A stretch of 64,000 nt of DNA from Otatea glauca (Eukaryota > Streptophyta > Magnoliopsida > Poales > Poaceae): the NCBI GenBank assembly GCA_036346275.1, contig CM070722.1:62161524-62225523 (forward strand). The letters are read 5' to 3'. A program made the position numbers and the translations under genes. Below the pieces are notes generated by a model, which did not search any database, had not been told where the DNA came from, and saw only the letters and a program-made list of their open reading frames with translations. Shown in pieces: positions 1-12,500 of this stretch. Each line of letters starts with the position of its first letter. The first letter of the stretch is position 1.

Positions 1-117
1 TCCTAGAGTTGCTTGTTGTGGTTACGCTTGCTTTCCTTGTTCCGGCGTGTTCTTTCAGTTCTCCTTTTTTTTGAGAGGGACATGTGCATGCATGCATCTA
101 TTATTCTTTTTCGCCTC

Positions 118-660
118 TTATACTACCTATACTAAGTACCCGAGGATTTTCGGCACCACCTACATTTGAGCTGGGAGGGAGCCGGCTCGGCTCGCGGCTT
201 GAGCCGAGCCGGGGAAAAAATTGCGTTCGGGTCCTTTTTCATAAAATAAATTACGGTAGATCCTTTTTCGGGAAAAAAAATACGGTTGGATCCTTCTTTT
301 GTGTAAGAAAAATATATTACGTTTATGCCCTTTTTTCGTTTTTGAGCGTTGCGTCCGGGTCCTTCTTTCGAAAATCAAAATTACGTTTAGGTCCTTTTTC
401 GGAAAAAAAACACGGTTAGATCCTTTTTATGGGAAAAATATATATACTACGTTTATGTCATTTTTTCAGTTTTTTTAAGCGTTCCGTTTAGGTCCTTTTC
501 CGCCGAATAAATGCGTAAAAACGCAATTACGTTTGTATCCTTTCAACAGTTTCGCGTGTTTCTTAGATTTTCTCGCGTGGGGAGCGGCAATCGCACGTTT
601 TCTCGATTTTCTCGTGTAAGAAGCGACGATCACGACGTGGCACGCCGCGGTCAAGTATCA
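118..660 (-). repeat. Left arm of a large inverted repeat, with ~45-bp subrepeats
   Basis: This segment is built of degenerate ~40-50 bp units around the motif GGTCCTTTTTC with AAATTACGTTTA (reverse strand: GGACCTAAACGTAA) and A/T homopolymers. Its inner edge (CGTGGCACGCCGCGG, near 640-655) and outer edge (TATACTACCTATACTAAG, near 119) both recur in reverse complement at 33,934-34,458 plus 43,924-44,020. The two arms are therefore inverted copies of one repeat. It could be a long terminal inverted repeat of a DNA transposon or simply two dispersed copies. The short frames inside are not credible genes. Confidence 0.7.
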
Positions 661-1310
661 AGTTATGCTCTAGGACCGGAGGATTTCGAGCTAGATGGCC
701 AGATTTCACCCTCTTTCTCCCTCTTCCGGTCCCACCTAAATTTTCTTGTTCACTTCTTACTTTATCGACTATATCAGTGGCCAACTACTGATCATCACTG
801 TTAGGCTCTACTGGGGGTTTAAGTCAGATTCAGTTTTTGAAAAGCTAGCAAGCTCTTCAAACATCTCAACTTTTAAGCGGCTTTTAGTATAAACTAGAAG
901 TCATATATAACTAGTAAAAGTCAAAAGCTGAAAGTTGAGTTAGACCTACTTTTGCAGCTTATTGATGAGAGAAATTAGCTATTTGTCAAACATTCTCTTA
1001 TAAAAAAAAAGTTACATATGCTTTTCAATCTAGAAAGGTAAAAAACAGCTTTTTAGAAAATAAGCCTTATTCATTTGACTATAGTAGTAGTGCTGGTTAC
1101 CTATCACACGCTCTCGACAATTTTCTCTCGGCAAAAAAGTAAACATTTATCCAACACAATGCACACTAGATCGCGTCATGTAGACGAGATTTTCAAGAGG
1201 AAATAATTTTTCCTCGAGAGTTCGATGGGATTTAAAAAAGAAGAAGAAAGGGAGCAGCTAGTAAACGGTATTGGAGGCCTTTCCAACGGTATAGCTCAGT
1301 TTCAACCAGA
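661..1310. other. AT-rich intergenic DNA, no gene seen
   Basis: No conserved protein or RNA gene is visible. The stretch at about 806-1,080 has AGCTTTT/AAAAGCT-rich sequence of the kind seen in MITEs, but I could not fix ends or a target-site duplication. Confidence 0.4.
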
Positions 1311-1329
1311 TTTAATTTTTCAGCTAAAT

Positions 1330-2170
1330 TTCACGTAGTTTCAGTGCACTTTAGAGAGTTCCAAAGTCGAAAACTCAGGTTTCAAGTTCAAATTTTAAAA
1401 TTCAAACTTCAACTTCCACCACGTTTCATAGTTTCATCACCCTTCGGAGAGTTGAATAGCTTAAACATCAAGATTCAAATTTCAATTTTAAAACTGAAAC
1501 TCAAGTTTTAGCTTGTTTCATATAGTTTTAGCATGTTTATACAGTTTCAAAATTGAAACTTAGTTTTATCACGTTTTGTACAATTTCATCATGTTTCATA
1601 GAGTTTTAAAACTAAAACATCAAGTTTAAAATTTCAATTTCAAAATCGAAACTCAAGTTTTAGCACAATTCATATAGTTTCAGCATGTTTCATATAATTT
1701 CAAAACCGAAACATCTTGGAGAGTTCCAAAAACTAAAAACTCAAGTTTCAGGTTTCATTACATTTCGTATAGTTTTCATCACGTTTTCAAGAGTATTAAA
1801 ACTGAAACATCAAGTTTTAAATTTCAATTTCAAAATTGAAACTCAAGTTTCATATAGTTTCAAAACTGAAATACCTCGAAAGTTCCAAAAACAGAAAATT
1901 TCGAGTTTCAATTTCAAATTGAAAACTTCAAATTTCAGCATGTTTCATATATTGTTATCATGTTTCGGAGAGTTTTAAAACCGAAACATCAAGTTTCGAA
2001 TTCCAAATTCAAAAATGAAACTCAAGTTTCTGCACATTTCATACAATTTCAGCACATGTCATATAGTTTCAAAACCGAAATATGTAGTTTCAAAGTGTGA
2101 GTTTCTACAAAATAGAGACTTCAGTTTTCATGAGAGTTTCAAATAATATTTTTTTAAAAAATAAAAAAGT
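1330..2170. repeat. Degenerate AT-rich tandem array
   Basis: Short phrases such as GAAACATCAAGTTT, TTTCAATTTCAAAA, GAAACTCAAGTTT and GTTTCATATAGTTTC recur in order. The AAACATCAAG landmark appears near 1,465, 1,615, 1,805 and 1,985, giving units of about 150-190 bp. The open frames here arise from the repeat and are unlikely to encode protein. Confidence 0.7.
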
Positions 2171-2289
2171 CAAGTTCGAGAGAGTTTTTGGAAAGGTTAA
2201 AAAATCAAATGAGTCTCTAGAGAATTGTAATCATGTTTCAAAACAAATCAGACAACTTTCAATAAATTCAGAGTTTTTCTCAAAAAAAA

Positions 2290-2602
2290 ATTTAGAGGGA
2301 GCGGTATTATCTCCTCCATGCCACGGGAAGCCATCGAGGAGCACTAGGACAGCAAAATGGCGGTCTACATGGCACACTCGCGTATGGTCCCACATCCGGC
2401 AAGCTGCTGCCTATGCTATCTCGCTGACTGCAAGCTCCGTTCCAATCGCCTCGCTCCTGCTGGCTCCATTTCCTCGCATCGCATGCCCACTGTCGATACC
2501 GTGGTCCCCGCTCCTCAGGACCGTCGCCTTCCCACGGGGTCCCTAGACTCGGCCACGTTGCTCCCAACTCACAGCCAGTGCGAAGTGGTCTCAAACAAGC
2601 TC
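2290..2602. other. GC-richer island with short open frames, unassigned
   Basis: The base composition rises sharply against the AT-rich flanks, and open frames of about 100 codons exist on both strands. I recognise no domain. It could be a captured gene fragment next to the putative transposon beginning near 2,603, or a transposon end. Confidence 0.3.
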
Positions 2603-4680
2603 CAAAATCTTGCCGAAATTTCACGAGATCTCGATTTTCGGACATAAACGAGATTTAAAATACCGATCGGATTAAAAAAGAATTAAAAAATTTAAATTGC
2701 TACAGTAAACTCAAAAGATCTCGCCGTTTTTTTTACCAGAATCTAATGTTTGACCACCGGATTTAACCGGAAATTGATCAATAACCTTTAAGAAAGTTAT
2801 CTTCTATGAAAATTTATTGAAAAATCGAATTTTTGAGATATTTTTTAAAAACTTCAAAAACATTGTCAGATTTTTATAAATTGTACGTGATTTATCTCGA
2901 TCTTAACAATTTATGGTACCATTCTAAGAAGTGTAGGATCATACTTAAAAATTTCAAAATAACTTAACTTCATTTGTTATCTTTAAAAAATTAAAAACAA
3001 AATAAACATAATTGGGATAGTAACATTGTCAGAATTTTATAAATCTTCTCGAGTGTGATCATGATCAAAAAAATTTATGAGAGTTTAATAATTGACTCAG
3101 TACCATTATATAATTTTTTTTAAAAAAATTAAACTTTTTTGTTTTCTCAATCAAATCTATTATATATGTATGTATTAAACTTCATTTGTTATATTTCAAA
3201 AATCAAAAACAGAAAGAACATAAATGGTACACTGTACTTATAAGAATTTTATAAATTCATTAGAATGTTATCATGATTCAAAAATTTTATGAGATATTAA
3301 TAATTTCCTTACAACCGTTATGCAAAATTTTTAAAAAAATTAAACATTTTTGGTTGCTAAAGCAAATCTATGTATTGATCATTAGGCTTTTAAGAGGACG
3401 TAGCACTCTAAGAATTTTTGGAATTTATTGAAGTTTGATCATCAGGTGAAAATTTTATAGAAACATTGATGATAAATCAGGACCATCCACAAAAATTTTC
3501 CAAATTTTCTAACATGGTTTGTATCATTTTTCATTTGGTTGAAGTTAGCCGATAAAACTTTTATCAACACAGTAGCACTGTCCGAATTTTTAAAAATTCA
3601 TGAAGTTTGATAATCATCTAAAAATTTTATGGGAATATTATCGATGCATAAAAAACATGCAAAAAAATTCAAAATTTTCTAACATGGTCTGTTTCATTTT
3701 TCATTCGGTTCAAACTTGTCTGTCAGCGTTTTATCAGGACAGTAATAATGTTTGAATTTTTAAAAATTCTTCAGATCTGATAATCAACTAAAATTTTTGT
3801 GGGAACATTAATGATTTGTCAGAAACCTATATAAAAATTTCAAAATTTTTAGACATATTTTTATCTATTTTTCGCTATGTGCAATCTCGGCAAAACCGAT
3901 CAAAATTTCGGTTTTCTCGGTAGAAAAAAAATCCAGATTTGAATTTTTGTTTTTGTATTTCTGTTGACGTCAAAAACTTGATGTAGGGTTTCTGACAGCA
4001 GCACACTAGACGAACACCGGGTTCAGAGCGTGCCAGTCGATTTGACCTGTAACCGACAAGGTAAAAAATATAAAATTCAATCAAAAGCCGATCGTCAAAA
4101 TCAATCGGCTTGGACTCAATCAGCTTGAAGCCGATTAAGATCAAGGTAACAAGATAAATCTAATTAACCGATTAAGGCTAATTAGAGGATAAAGGCAGAT
4201 CGATTCTGAAGAAGGCGATGCGCAACAAAATCAGAACAAATCGAACCTGGGGTGTAATTGACGAAGATCAACAATCGACGATGCGCAACTTTATTGATCA
4301 AGATCGATTACAAAGGCTAAATTACAGAAGCTACTCTTAGTCGACAGGAAAAGTAGAAAAAGTAAAGACTGGTTGATCGTATTGTGTTGATGATCCTCTC
4401 GCAGCTCGCTTCGGTCCTTCTTTTATACCTTTGGCCGATAGTGTCCTGTTACAACACGCTTCAAGCCCGTATCCGTATCGACCATATCTTTGAACAGTTA
4501 TTTCCTAAAAAAATCTTGCCGTTAGCATAAATATCTCCAACATCCATATCTTTGATTTCATTGCCGATTATGGTTAGACTTGCCAAATTTTGGTGCAAAC
4601 AATTTCATTCGAGATTTATCCGAAATTTCTAAATCTCGCCGAGATTTCATTCTCCAGCCATGGACGAGATTTTGAACCCT
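2603..4680. mobile_element. Putative non-autonomous DNA element with imperfect terminal inverted repeats
   Basis: Sequence near 2,603-2,660 (CCGAAATTTC, then ACGAGATTT) recurs in reverse complement near 4,612-4,680 (GGACGAGATTTT, CCGAAATTTC). The interior at 2,660-3,900 is AT-rich, with recurring phrases such as AAAATTTTCTAACATGG. A solo LTR (3,962-4,601) is inserted in it. No transposase frame is visible and no TSD was established. Confidence 0.35.
3962..4601 (-). mobile_element. Solo LTR, probable Ty3/gypsy, minus orientation
   Basis: The segment starts TGTTGACGTC and ends GGTGCAAACA, so it has TG...CA ends. It is flanked by a perfect 5-bp duplication, ATTTC, at 3,957-3,961 and 4,602-4,606. 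On the reverse strand it begins TGTTTGCACCAAAATTTGG, which resembles many grass gypsy LTRs, hence the orientation call. No internal retrotransposon domain remains, so this is a 640-bp solo LTR left by LTR-LTR recombination. Family assignment is by resemblance only. Confidence 0.75.
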
Positions 4681-4904
4681 GGTCTCAAATCATCCAACAA
4701 TGGTGGTGAATCGGGCGATGGACATGGAATCACACAGAGAGAGAGAGTTGGCTCGTGTGGTCGGGAAGATTACACGTACGTAGGATTTAGGGTAACTTTA
4801 GGATTCGTATAGGAGGTGGATTAAACAAGTCCCTACCCTGTTAGAATCTATTTTCACCTTATAATGTTGAATAGTATTTTCAAAAAGGAATTTAAATCAG
4901 AGCA

Positions 4905-5165
4905 ACCAGCCTTATTTGGGGGCTACGGTTGGACTGAAAAGCTGCTTTTGGTTTGCTGGGCTGTAAAACAGTTGTAGCTGGCAGGTGTGGCTTTTCTTGA
5001 TATGTCGTTTAGCAAACTGGCTGTTGCAACTGTAGCTTTTGGGAGGGCAACCGAGTGGGGAGGCGACCGAGCGGGGAGACGGCGGGGCGAGGAGGGAGGC
5101 GGAGCGAGCGAGGTGGGAGGCGGTCGAACAAAGCTACAATTGAAAAACTCCTCCCCAACGACCGC
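4905..5165. mobile_element. Truncated MITE related to the element at 19,853-20,213
   Basis: Phrases such as AAAAGCTGCTTTTGGTTTG, GCTGTAAAACAG and TGGCTTTTCTTGATATG match, in order, those in the complete Tourist-like MITE at 19,853-20,213. The right end is missing where the hAT-like element begins at 5,166. An open frame across it is incidental. Confidence 0.6.
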
Positions 5166-6202
5166 TAGAGGTGGGCATATTTAAACTGAAACCGAAAAAC
5201 CGAACCGAATTAACCGATTATTTCGATTTTCAGTTCGGTTTTTATTCTAGTGCTATTCGATTTTCGGATTTTGACTCTCAAAAACCAGAAAGCCGAACCA
5301 ACCGATATACTCGAGCGCCCGCATTCCCCAATCCCCATCGGTGACTTCGGTCCTTCCCCCCGTTCGGTGTTCCCCATTCCCCATCGTCCATCGGCACCCA
5401 TCCCGACCATTCCCTATTCGCCATTTCACCTTCACTAATCACCGCGTGCAGCGTTCGCACATCACGGCCTCCATCCGTAGCTCCAAGCCATGCGACGCCT
5501 CCCTCACCGGTCTTGTAGACTCCGCCCACTCCGGGTCTAGGGCACCATCGAGCGGACTCCACTCCTCGCTAGCTTGCCTCCTCGACCTCGCGGTCCACCG
5601 GGTACCAGTCGTCCAGATTCGGCCACTCCACACCATTTGCGATTAGATCCGGCCGAATCTGATACGTGGAGGCGGTGCGGAGGAGCTCGAAGACCATATC
5701 CCACTGAGAAGGTTGTGGTGGCGGTCTGATGGAGGTGGGACTGGACGACGTGGAGGGTCGCGTCCGGCGGGGCTCGCCCCAGTCAACGAAGGCCATGAGG
5801 TCGCTTGGGCTCGACACGCAGCCATATCTGGCACGCGGAGACAGTGGTGGCCTCGGCCGCGCGGTCCTCGGGTGGCGGCGGCCTCGGACCTTAGTGCGAT
5901 GCATCCTCCCACGACGCGGCGGCACCTCGTCCCTCAGTGAGTCCCCCCCCCCCCCGACATGCATACTCCTTTGAACCACTGTTTGTTTGTGCCTAAATCC
6001 CTGAAATTTACTGATGTGATCGAATGCTAGCACCTTTTGCGGTTAATCGAAAAATTGAACCAATTTTTTTCTTCAGTTTATTCGGTTTGGTTTTTGAATT
6101 TGAAGCGACAATTTCGGTTTCTAGTTTAAAAAAACCAAAAAAATTTTAAACCGAAAAAGCCGAACCAAATACACAAAAAAAAAACTGAATACCCACCCCC
6201 TA
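5166..6202. mobile_element. hAT-like non-autonomous transposon with a GC-rich internal cargo
   Basis: The ends are TAGAGGTGGGCAT and, inverted, ATACCCACCCCCTA. Both are followed inward by runs rich in ACCGAACCGAA and TTCGGTTTGG, typical of small plant hAT-related elements. The interior (about 5,300-5,960) is strongly GC-rich and unlike the ends. It carries open frames, the best on the minus strand at 5,569-6,033 (154 codons). I recognise no transposase or other domain in them. The cargo may be captured host sequence. An 8-bp TSD could not be found. Confidence 0.55.
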
Positions 6203-6266
6203 TCGGCTTTAGCTTTGGGGGTGATTTTAACTTCCTAGTTGCTTTAGAGCCGTTTGAGAGGATTTT

Positions 6267-6526
6267 TGGGCCTAACAGAGCCCCCGAGTCTCGAAACATT
6301 TCGACTCGCCTAAATATGGGCCGGTTGAAACGGCCCATGAAAACGCAGAGCCCATCAAAGTTGATCCCTCTGCTCCCACTCTTTTACGAGCTTCACCCAT
6401 TCACCTTTGGCGTCTTCCCCTCCCCGTCCCCGTATCGCTGCGCCCCTGACTCTCTGCCCCCCCACGGATCCGAACCCCTAAATCCTAGAGAGCTCTCCCG
6501 GCGCGCGCGCCCCTGCAGCGGCGGCA
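6267..6526 (+). promoter_or_regulatory. TAF5 proximal promoter and 5' leader with three site II motifs
   Basis: TGGGCC occurs at 6,267-6,272 and 6,317-6,322, and GGCCCA at 6,332-6,337. The last two form an inverted pair, ATGGGCCG and CGGCCCAT, separated by 7 bp. Site II motifs are common upstream of plant housekeeping genes. No clear TATA box is seen. The sequence becomes GC-rich before the ATG at 6,527, whose context GCGGCAATGG suits plant initiation. The transcription start itself is not determined. Confidence 0.55.
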
Positions 6527-9500
6527 ATGGAGGACGAGGAGATGGAGAAGAAGGTGCAGCAGTACCTGCAGCGCAAGGGCTTCCACCTCACCGAGCTCGC
6601 GCTGCAGGAGGAGCGCAACCGCCTCTCCACCACCTCCCTCTCCGACATCGCGCTCTCCAGGTACTCGCCACCGTCCTTCTCTCCCCCCTCTAGCCGAATC
6701 CCTAGCTCTAGTCCTGTTGCCTCGGCCGGTGGTGACCTCGGGCTCGGTTCCAAGGTTCGGAGCGGGGAAACCTAGTAGTGGATTTTGTTGTAATGGTGTC
6801 TAATTGGTGGTTCCGAGTGTCAAAGCCTCGGTGGTCTGGCTTAACTGTGGTTTGGATTAGTTTACCTGCTCGGACGTGAACTGATGGTGCTAGGTTTAAG
6901 GTCTCAGAGTTGAGAATTAGCTTAGCGGGTCGAGTGGGGTGAAGTGGAGTGTGAAATTGCAGTGATTTTGCTTGGCCTTGAATTGCTTATGCTTCATAAG
7001 TGAGAGGATTACAGTCTGGAGTTTTAGGTTGCTGTGTCATCGTATAGTTAGATTGTTGAGGAATCGGTTTGATTTGCTTATCGCTTTGGTGAACATTTGC
7101 ATTTTTTGAGTTACAGACTTAACTTTGGTACCGAGTTGCCATGATTTGTTGCGGGATGGTGTTTTTTTTCCCCTCACATTTCTTTAATTTGTGTTGTTGT
7201 GGAGAGGGATAACTGGGCTATATGCTGCTTGTGACTGTAATTTTGTGGAGGAAGTATTAAGTAGCGGCAATTTGAATGTTGAACTCTGGTCTGTTTGTAA
7301 TTTCAATGACTTTAAGTAGATAAAGGCTACAATCTGTGGTTATGTGGAGAACCGCGCTTCAGGACGCAAGACTGCTTATGTTTGATCATGGTTAAAGCAG
7401 TCTGTTTCGTTGGTTCATTGGTGCTTGTATCTCGATTACAGTAATTAAAGTTCCACATCTTGTTCTTGTGTGCCTCCAAGGCTCCAATCTCTACAGCATC
7501 CCATATTTCACATGGATTCTGAATTCACTGTATTTTCTCTTATGCTTTTCCCCTCTACTATCTTCTGATTGCGTGTGTTCCGCAATGACAGGTCAGACAA
7601 TGATCTAGCAAGATACTATGATGGATATAGTAAACTAAGAACATGGGCATACAGTTCTCATGATCAATACAAGGTGTGTTACATGTAGATGGATTGTGCT
7701 TCACATTCACAGCTCTATTACATGTGACTGTACTTTAGAATCGTAGCATTTGTAGCTATTTTGAGGCATGGAACTGCTTTATCCATACTGTTATTTTATT
7801 ACTGTGCTAGTCTTACTTGTATGAGTGATTGCATGCTACTCGCAAAGGAGTTATTTACTTGTTTCATTAAAACTGATCATATGTACTTTATACACTAAGC
7901 TTCCAGGATCATAGTTGTGTGCTTGCATACTAGCGTCAGATGGAGCATTTAGTTAACTACTCTTTTTTGTGTTTTATGGCTTTATGCCATGCATTTGCAC
8001 TATGGACCTTCATTTAGAAAATATAACTATTATCTATTCATATAAGCATGGTTGTGTACTTGTACATGATTGTACTCAGCAGAAAGGATATTTGCTTGTG
8101 GTGGATGAGCTACCTAGTACCTACTATATAGTTTGATTTATTTCTTTTATGATTTGCGCTTTTCTGTTCTTCTATTCAGCTGTATACTCTGTATCTCTGA
8201 ATTCTGATATTTTTGTAGCATGAATTACTCTGCGTCCTTTATCCAGTGTTTATTCATTGCTTCATGGATCTAGTGGCAGAGGGACACACACAGGAAGGTA
8301 TTGGTAGTTGGTGTATATAAGTCGATGAACTTTTTTTTGTTTTTGCTGTCTCCTGTTAGTTTATTTGGAGCATTTCTTTCTTTGATATATTAACATATGA
8401 GTCCTGCAGCTCGGTCCTTTTTCCATACATTTCGTGAAGATCATGAACTGATGCATTCAAGGGATCTCCAGAAGCTGGAAGGCATTCTTTCTCCTTCACT
8501 TTTGGAGGTCCATAATTTAGCTCTCTTACATCCGTTCTATTCTGAATGAAAACTTGCATTTGTTTATTTGGTTGCATCTTCTCAAGATTCACAAACAATG
8601 TGTTTATCGTTCTACATGCTATAATTTTCAGGAAATGGAACTGGCTCGATCTTTAAGGCAAAATAAATTCAGAATTAAATTATGCGAGGTAGTACCATGT
8701 CCAATTCCTTTTTATTTGTATTCTGTTCTTTCTTTGAACTATGATTGCTATATTGCCCTTTTATCATTTAATCAATGTATGGAGACAAAACGTTGTGCTG
8801 CATGAATATTTGTTGTTGTGACAATAAGTTCAGATGCTCTATCTTTGCCTAGTTTTTTTTCCAACTTATTGCTCAAGTATTGTTAAGACCGAGGGAAATG
8901 ACACCTTATGGTCTTTTCTTACTTTTTATTCCTGAATCCTGATGGATTGTTCATTGCAAATAAGGGTAGGTGTTAGTATAATATCAGATGATTATTCATT
9001 GCAAATAAGAGTAGGTGATAGTATGATATCAGATGATTATTCAGTTTGAATTGACTGGAACAGTAAGCATTTGGTGCTTATGTTTTTTTTGGGTAATAGC
9101 TAAACGCCTAAGCCATGTTACGAGTTTACAGGCAAGATTAAGTAATTCAAGTTTAATGTTCTCCTTATCTGAAGCTTTCACATTTTAGCAAGCCCCTATA
9201 TATATGTTTTTGCTGTATTTCATGGTAACTATTGCAGTCTCACATTTTTTTGTTTGCTACAATGCTGTTTTTGGTAGAAAACTAAATGACCTGCTCCAAT
9301 TAAAGTTTCTACCTCATTTATTATTGCAGTATTCACATGAATTGCTTGTCCAGTATCTCCAGAAAACACAAGCTCTTGTGATGCTTAGAATAATCAATGA
9401 ACGCATAACTTTTGAAGGTACAAATCGCCAGTTCATTCAGATTATTTCCCCCAACGTCTATCATGCATTTGCTCATTTTCAGTGTTTACAATCTTCTCCA

Positions 9501-12500
9501 CTTTTCCCTATGCAATATTGGCAGTATCCCCGGGGCAACCTTCATTGATCTCTGATGATGCGGATGTTGTTGCTCTGGTTGGAACCAGTAAGGACTTGGC
9601 AAAACAGATAAATAAGAAGGAAGTGCATTGGGGGGTATGTTACTCATCAGTGATCAGTCTGTTTGTTCCTCGTTGTATATTGTATCAAATAGTTAACAAT
9701 ATGGATCAAACAGATCGTAACAAGTCTGAGCAAACAGTTCATATTTGGTGGCATTCCAGCCACTTTTTATTTATTTACCTGTTCGCTATTCTTAAAATTA
9801 AAATTCCGGTACACAGTTGCTTGAAGATTCAGTTGAGGAGCGTACGGAGAAGGCATCAGATTCTGATAAAACTGAAGCAGAAAGCAAGGATGCAGAAGCT
9901 GAAGATAACAAGGTAATAAACTCTTTTACAGTAATAGTAGTTTTCGTACATTTTGCTTGCTAGTTGCTACATTCTCGGCCATTGAAACATGAACCTTCTT
10001 TTTTCTTTTAGTGTGTCAGGCTGTCAGCACCATGTGTGTTTTCCCTTTCTTCTCTTGTACAGTATTCTTGCGAACAGGAATAACATCACCTTTTAACACG
10101 TAAGCTTGTAGGCTGTAGCCGTAGCTGATAGCAAATGTTCACTGCTTGATTCCACTATGCACGTGCCTGTGTTCCTTAGTCACGATCGATGTCTCTTAGT
10201 ATTGTAACTTCATTTTTTGCTTACTATTTTTGCTACAGAAAAAATCCTCAGAAGGTGGAAAGCAGGGTGGTTCTCTTAAAAAGCTAAAAAAGGATAAGAT
10301 TGTAGGTGCAACAGGGAAAAACATCAAATCCGAAACAAGCATGGTTTCTGTGGCACCTCGTGTGAAACCGGAGCTAACCCTTCCAGTGGTGTATGTTTTT
10401 AATCCTTCATAATTTTGTCTGTGAAAAGTCCAATTTGGTCCTCCCAACTTTGTGATCTGGTTTGTTTTAGGATCTAAGGGTTTCAAAAAATTCAAAATAA
10501 TCCTCAACGTTGTCCTTAGTTCAAAAATGCCATTCATGTTGTTTTGGAATGAACCCAATTTTATTTCATGGCCAAATGGGCCATATAAGACATGTACAAC
10601 GCAGAGCAAAAGGCAGAAAACACCCTATACAAAGGAAATATACATATACTTCTAACACCCCCCTCAAACCCATGTTGGATCAACAACACTGAGTTTGGAG
10701 AGGTAGAAGCTATGCTGAGCTCTAGTCTGCACCTTTGTGAAGAAGTTAGCTACATGAAGCTTTGAAGGTACATATTGAAGAGTGACAATCTGCTGCTTCA
10801 CCTGTGACTTCATGTAGGAAGCATCAACCCCAATGTTCTTGGTGAGCTCATACTTTACAGGATCTCGAGCAATGTGATCGCACTAGTACTGTCTGACAGT
10901 AACGTAGTTGGTGCGGAAACTGAAACACCAAAGTATTCAAGGAGCCACCATAGCTAGGTGATCTCAACTGTAATAGACGCCAAAGATCTCAGCTCATCCT
11001 CAACACTCGAACGGGAAATTGCAATCTACTTCTTAGTCTTCCAAGCAATTAAGGAAGAACCAAGGAAGACACAAAAAGCAGAGAGAGACTGACGGTCAGA
11101 AGGATCACTAGCCCAAGTCGCATCAGAGTACACCTGAAGCTGTAAGGAGCTGGAGCAAGGGAAGAAAAGGCTTGGGTAATGGTCCCACGAAGAGATCACA
11201 ACTTGAAGGAGGTGGTTGTAGTGGAGCTGGGTAGGAAAAGAAACGAACTGACTCACAACGTGAACAACACGAGTAGGGATGTCAATTGTACCCGATTACC
11301 CACGTGCCCGCGGGTAAATACCCTAATGGAGGCGGGTATAGGAGTCTTTCTTTGTCCACGGGTATAGAAACAGGAGCAATTCTTCGCCCACTGGGTAAAC
11401 GGGTACATGTATGTGTAAGCTCTACCCATACCCGTTATACCCGTTTACCCGTGAACTGACAGGTGGGCCCATGAGAAATACACAGGACAGGAGAAACCCT
11501 AGGAGGCTAGGACCCGAAAGGCCGAAACACCCAGCGCCCGTGTCGCAGTGCCTTCTCCAGTTCTCTTCTCCCCCGTGAATCTGAATCTCCCGAGACAGTG
11601 AGACACCCAGATGCAGTGCCTTCTCCCCCGTCCGTCCGTCCCCGTGGGTGCCTTCTCCCCCGAGACACCCAGCCGTAGCCGCAGTGCCTTCTCCGGTTCT
11701 TGCCCGTGAGTCCTCCTGATCTGAATCTCCCCGTGACGTCTCCCTTCCTAACCTGAGGTGCCGTCGTCCCGAGCTGCCTCCAGTGATCCGGTCACCCGCC
11801 TCCTACGGTCTTGGCATCTCGCCTGCTCGCTGCCGCCTCCCTACCACAAGCCGCCTCGACGCCGCCGCGCTTCTCTCGCCGCTTTCCAGAGAGCGGCACA
11901 ATGGCGGCGATGGCTTGCCGCCTTCCTCCTACGGCCTGAGACAGCGCCACTGCCTGCCCCCGTCCGCCGGCCTCCCTGCCGCCAGCCGTCCTACCTCCTG
12001 CTTCCCCAAGGTTTGTTCTTGATCTACTGCATATCATATGTGTTAATCAATATGTGATAACTGAACTTGTTTTGTTCTTCAACTCTGAGAGTCATAATTA
12101 ATGTAGTGAGTAGCAGTGCCAATAGCAGCAGTGCCATCCAACCATATACAAATCTAGTAAGTGCTAATCATTTACAGCTAATGCTGTTGTGTAGTGAAGA
12201 GTTGTTTGGGGGACATAAGATTAGGATGTAGATAATGGGCTAACGATTCTGCCCTGCATTTCTCTGGTTCTTTATATTGTTTTGTTTTTGTGTGAAAATA
12301 TGTAACAATCTAAGTTACATGTTTTGAAGCTAGTGGTAATCCTGTTTTGCTAGTAATCCAATTGCACTTCGGATGGAAATACTTTGTGAGTCTGGTGGAA
12401 CTAATGCCTGCCCATCAGGAGGTGTTGGCAATTTGGCATCTAAAATCCTGGTTACTGGGGCATGTATGGTCTTTACTTATCTAACACAAGCGCAGATTCA

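Noticed and set aside
2097..2645. 149- and 112-codon frames near the window start
   Set aside because: They combine an AT-rich repeat array with a GC island, with no domain and no consistent frame.
5569..6033. 154-codon minus-strand frame as an independent gene
   Set aside because: It lies wholly within a hAT-like element and spans its end sequence. It is kept only as possible captured cargo.
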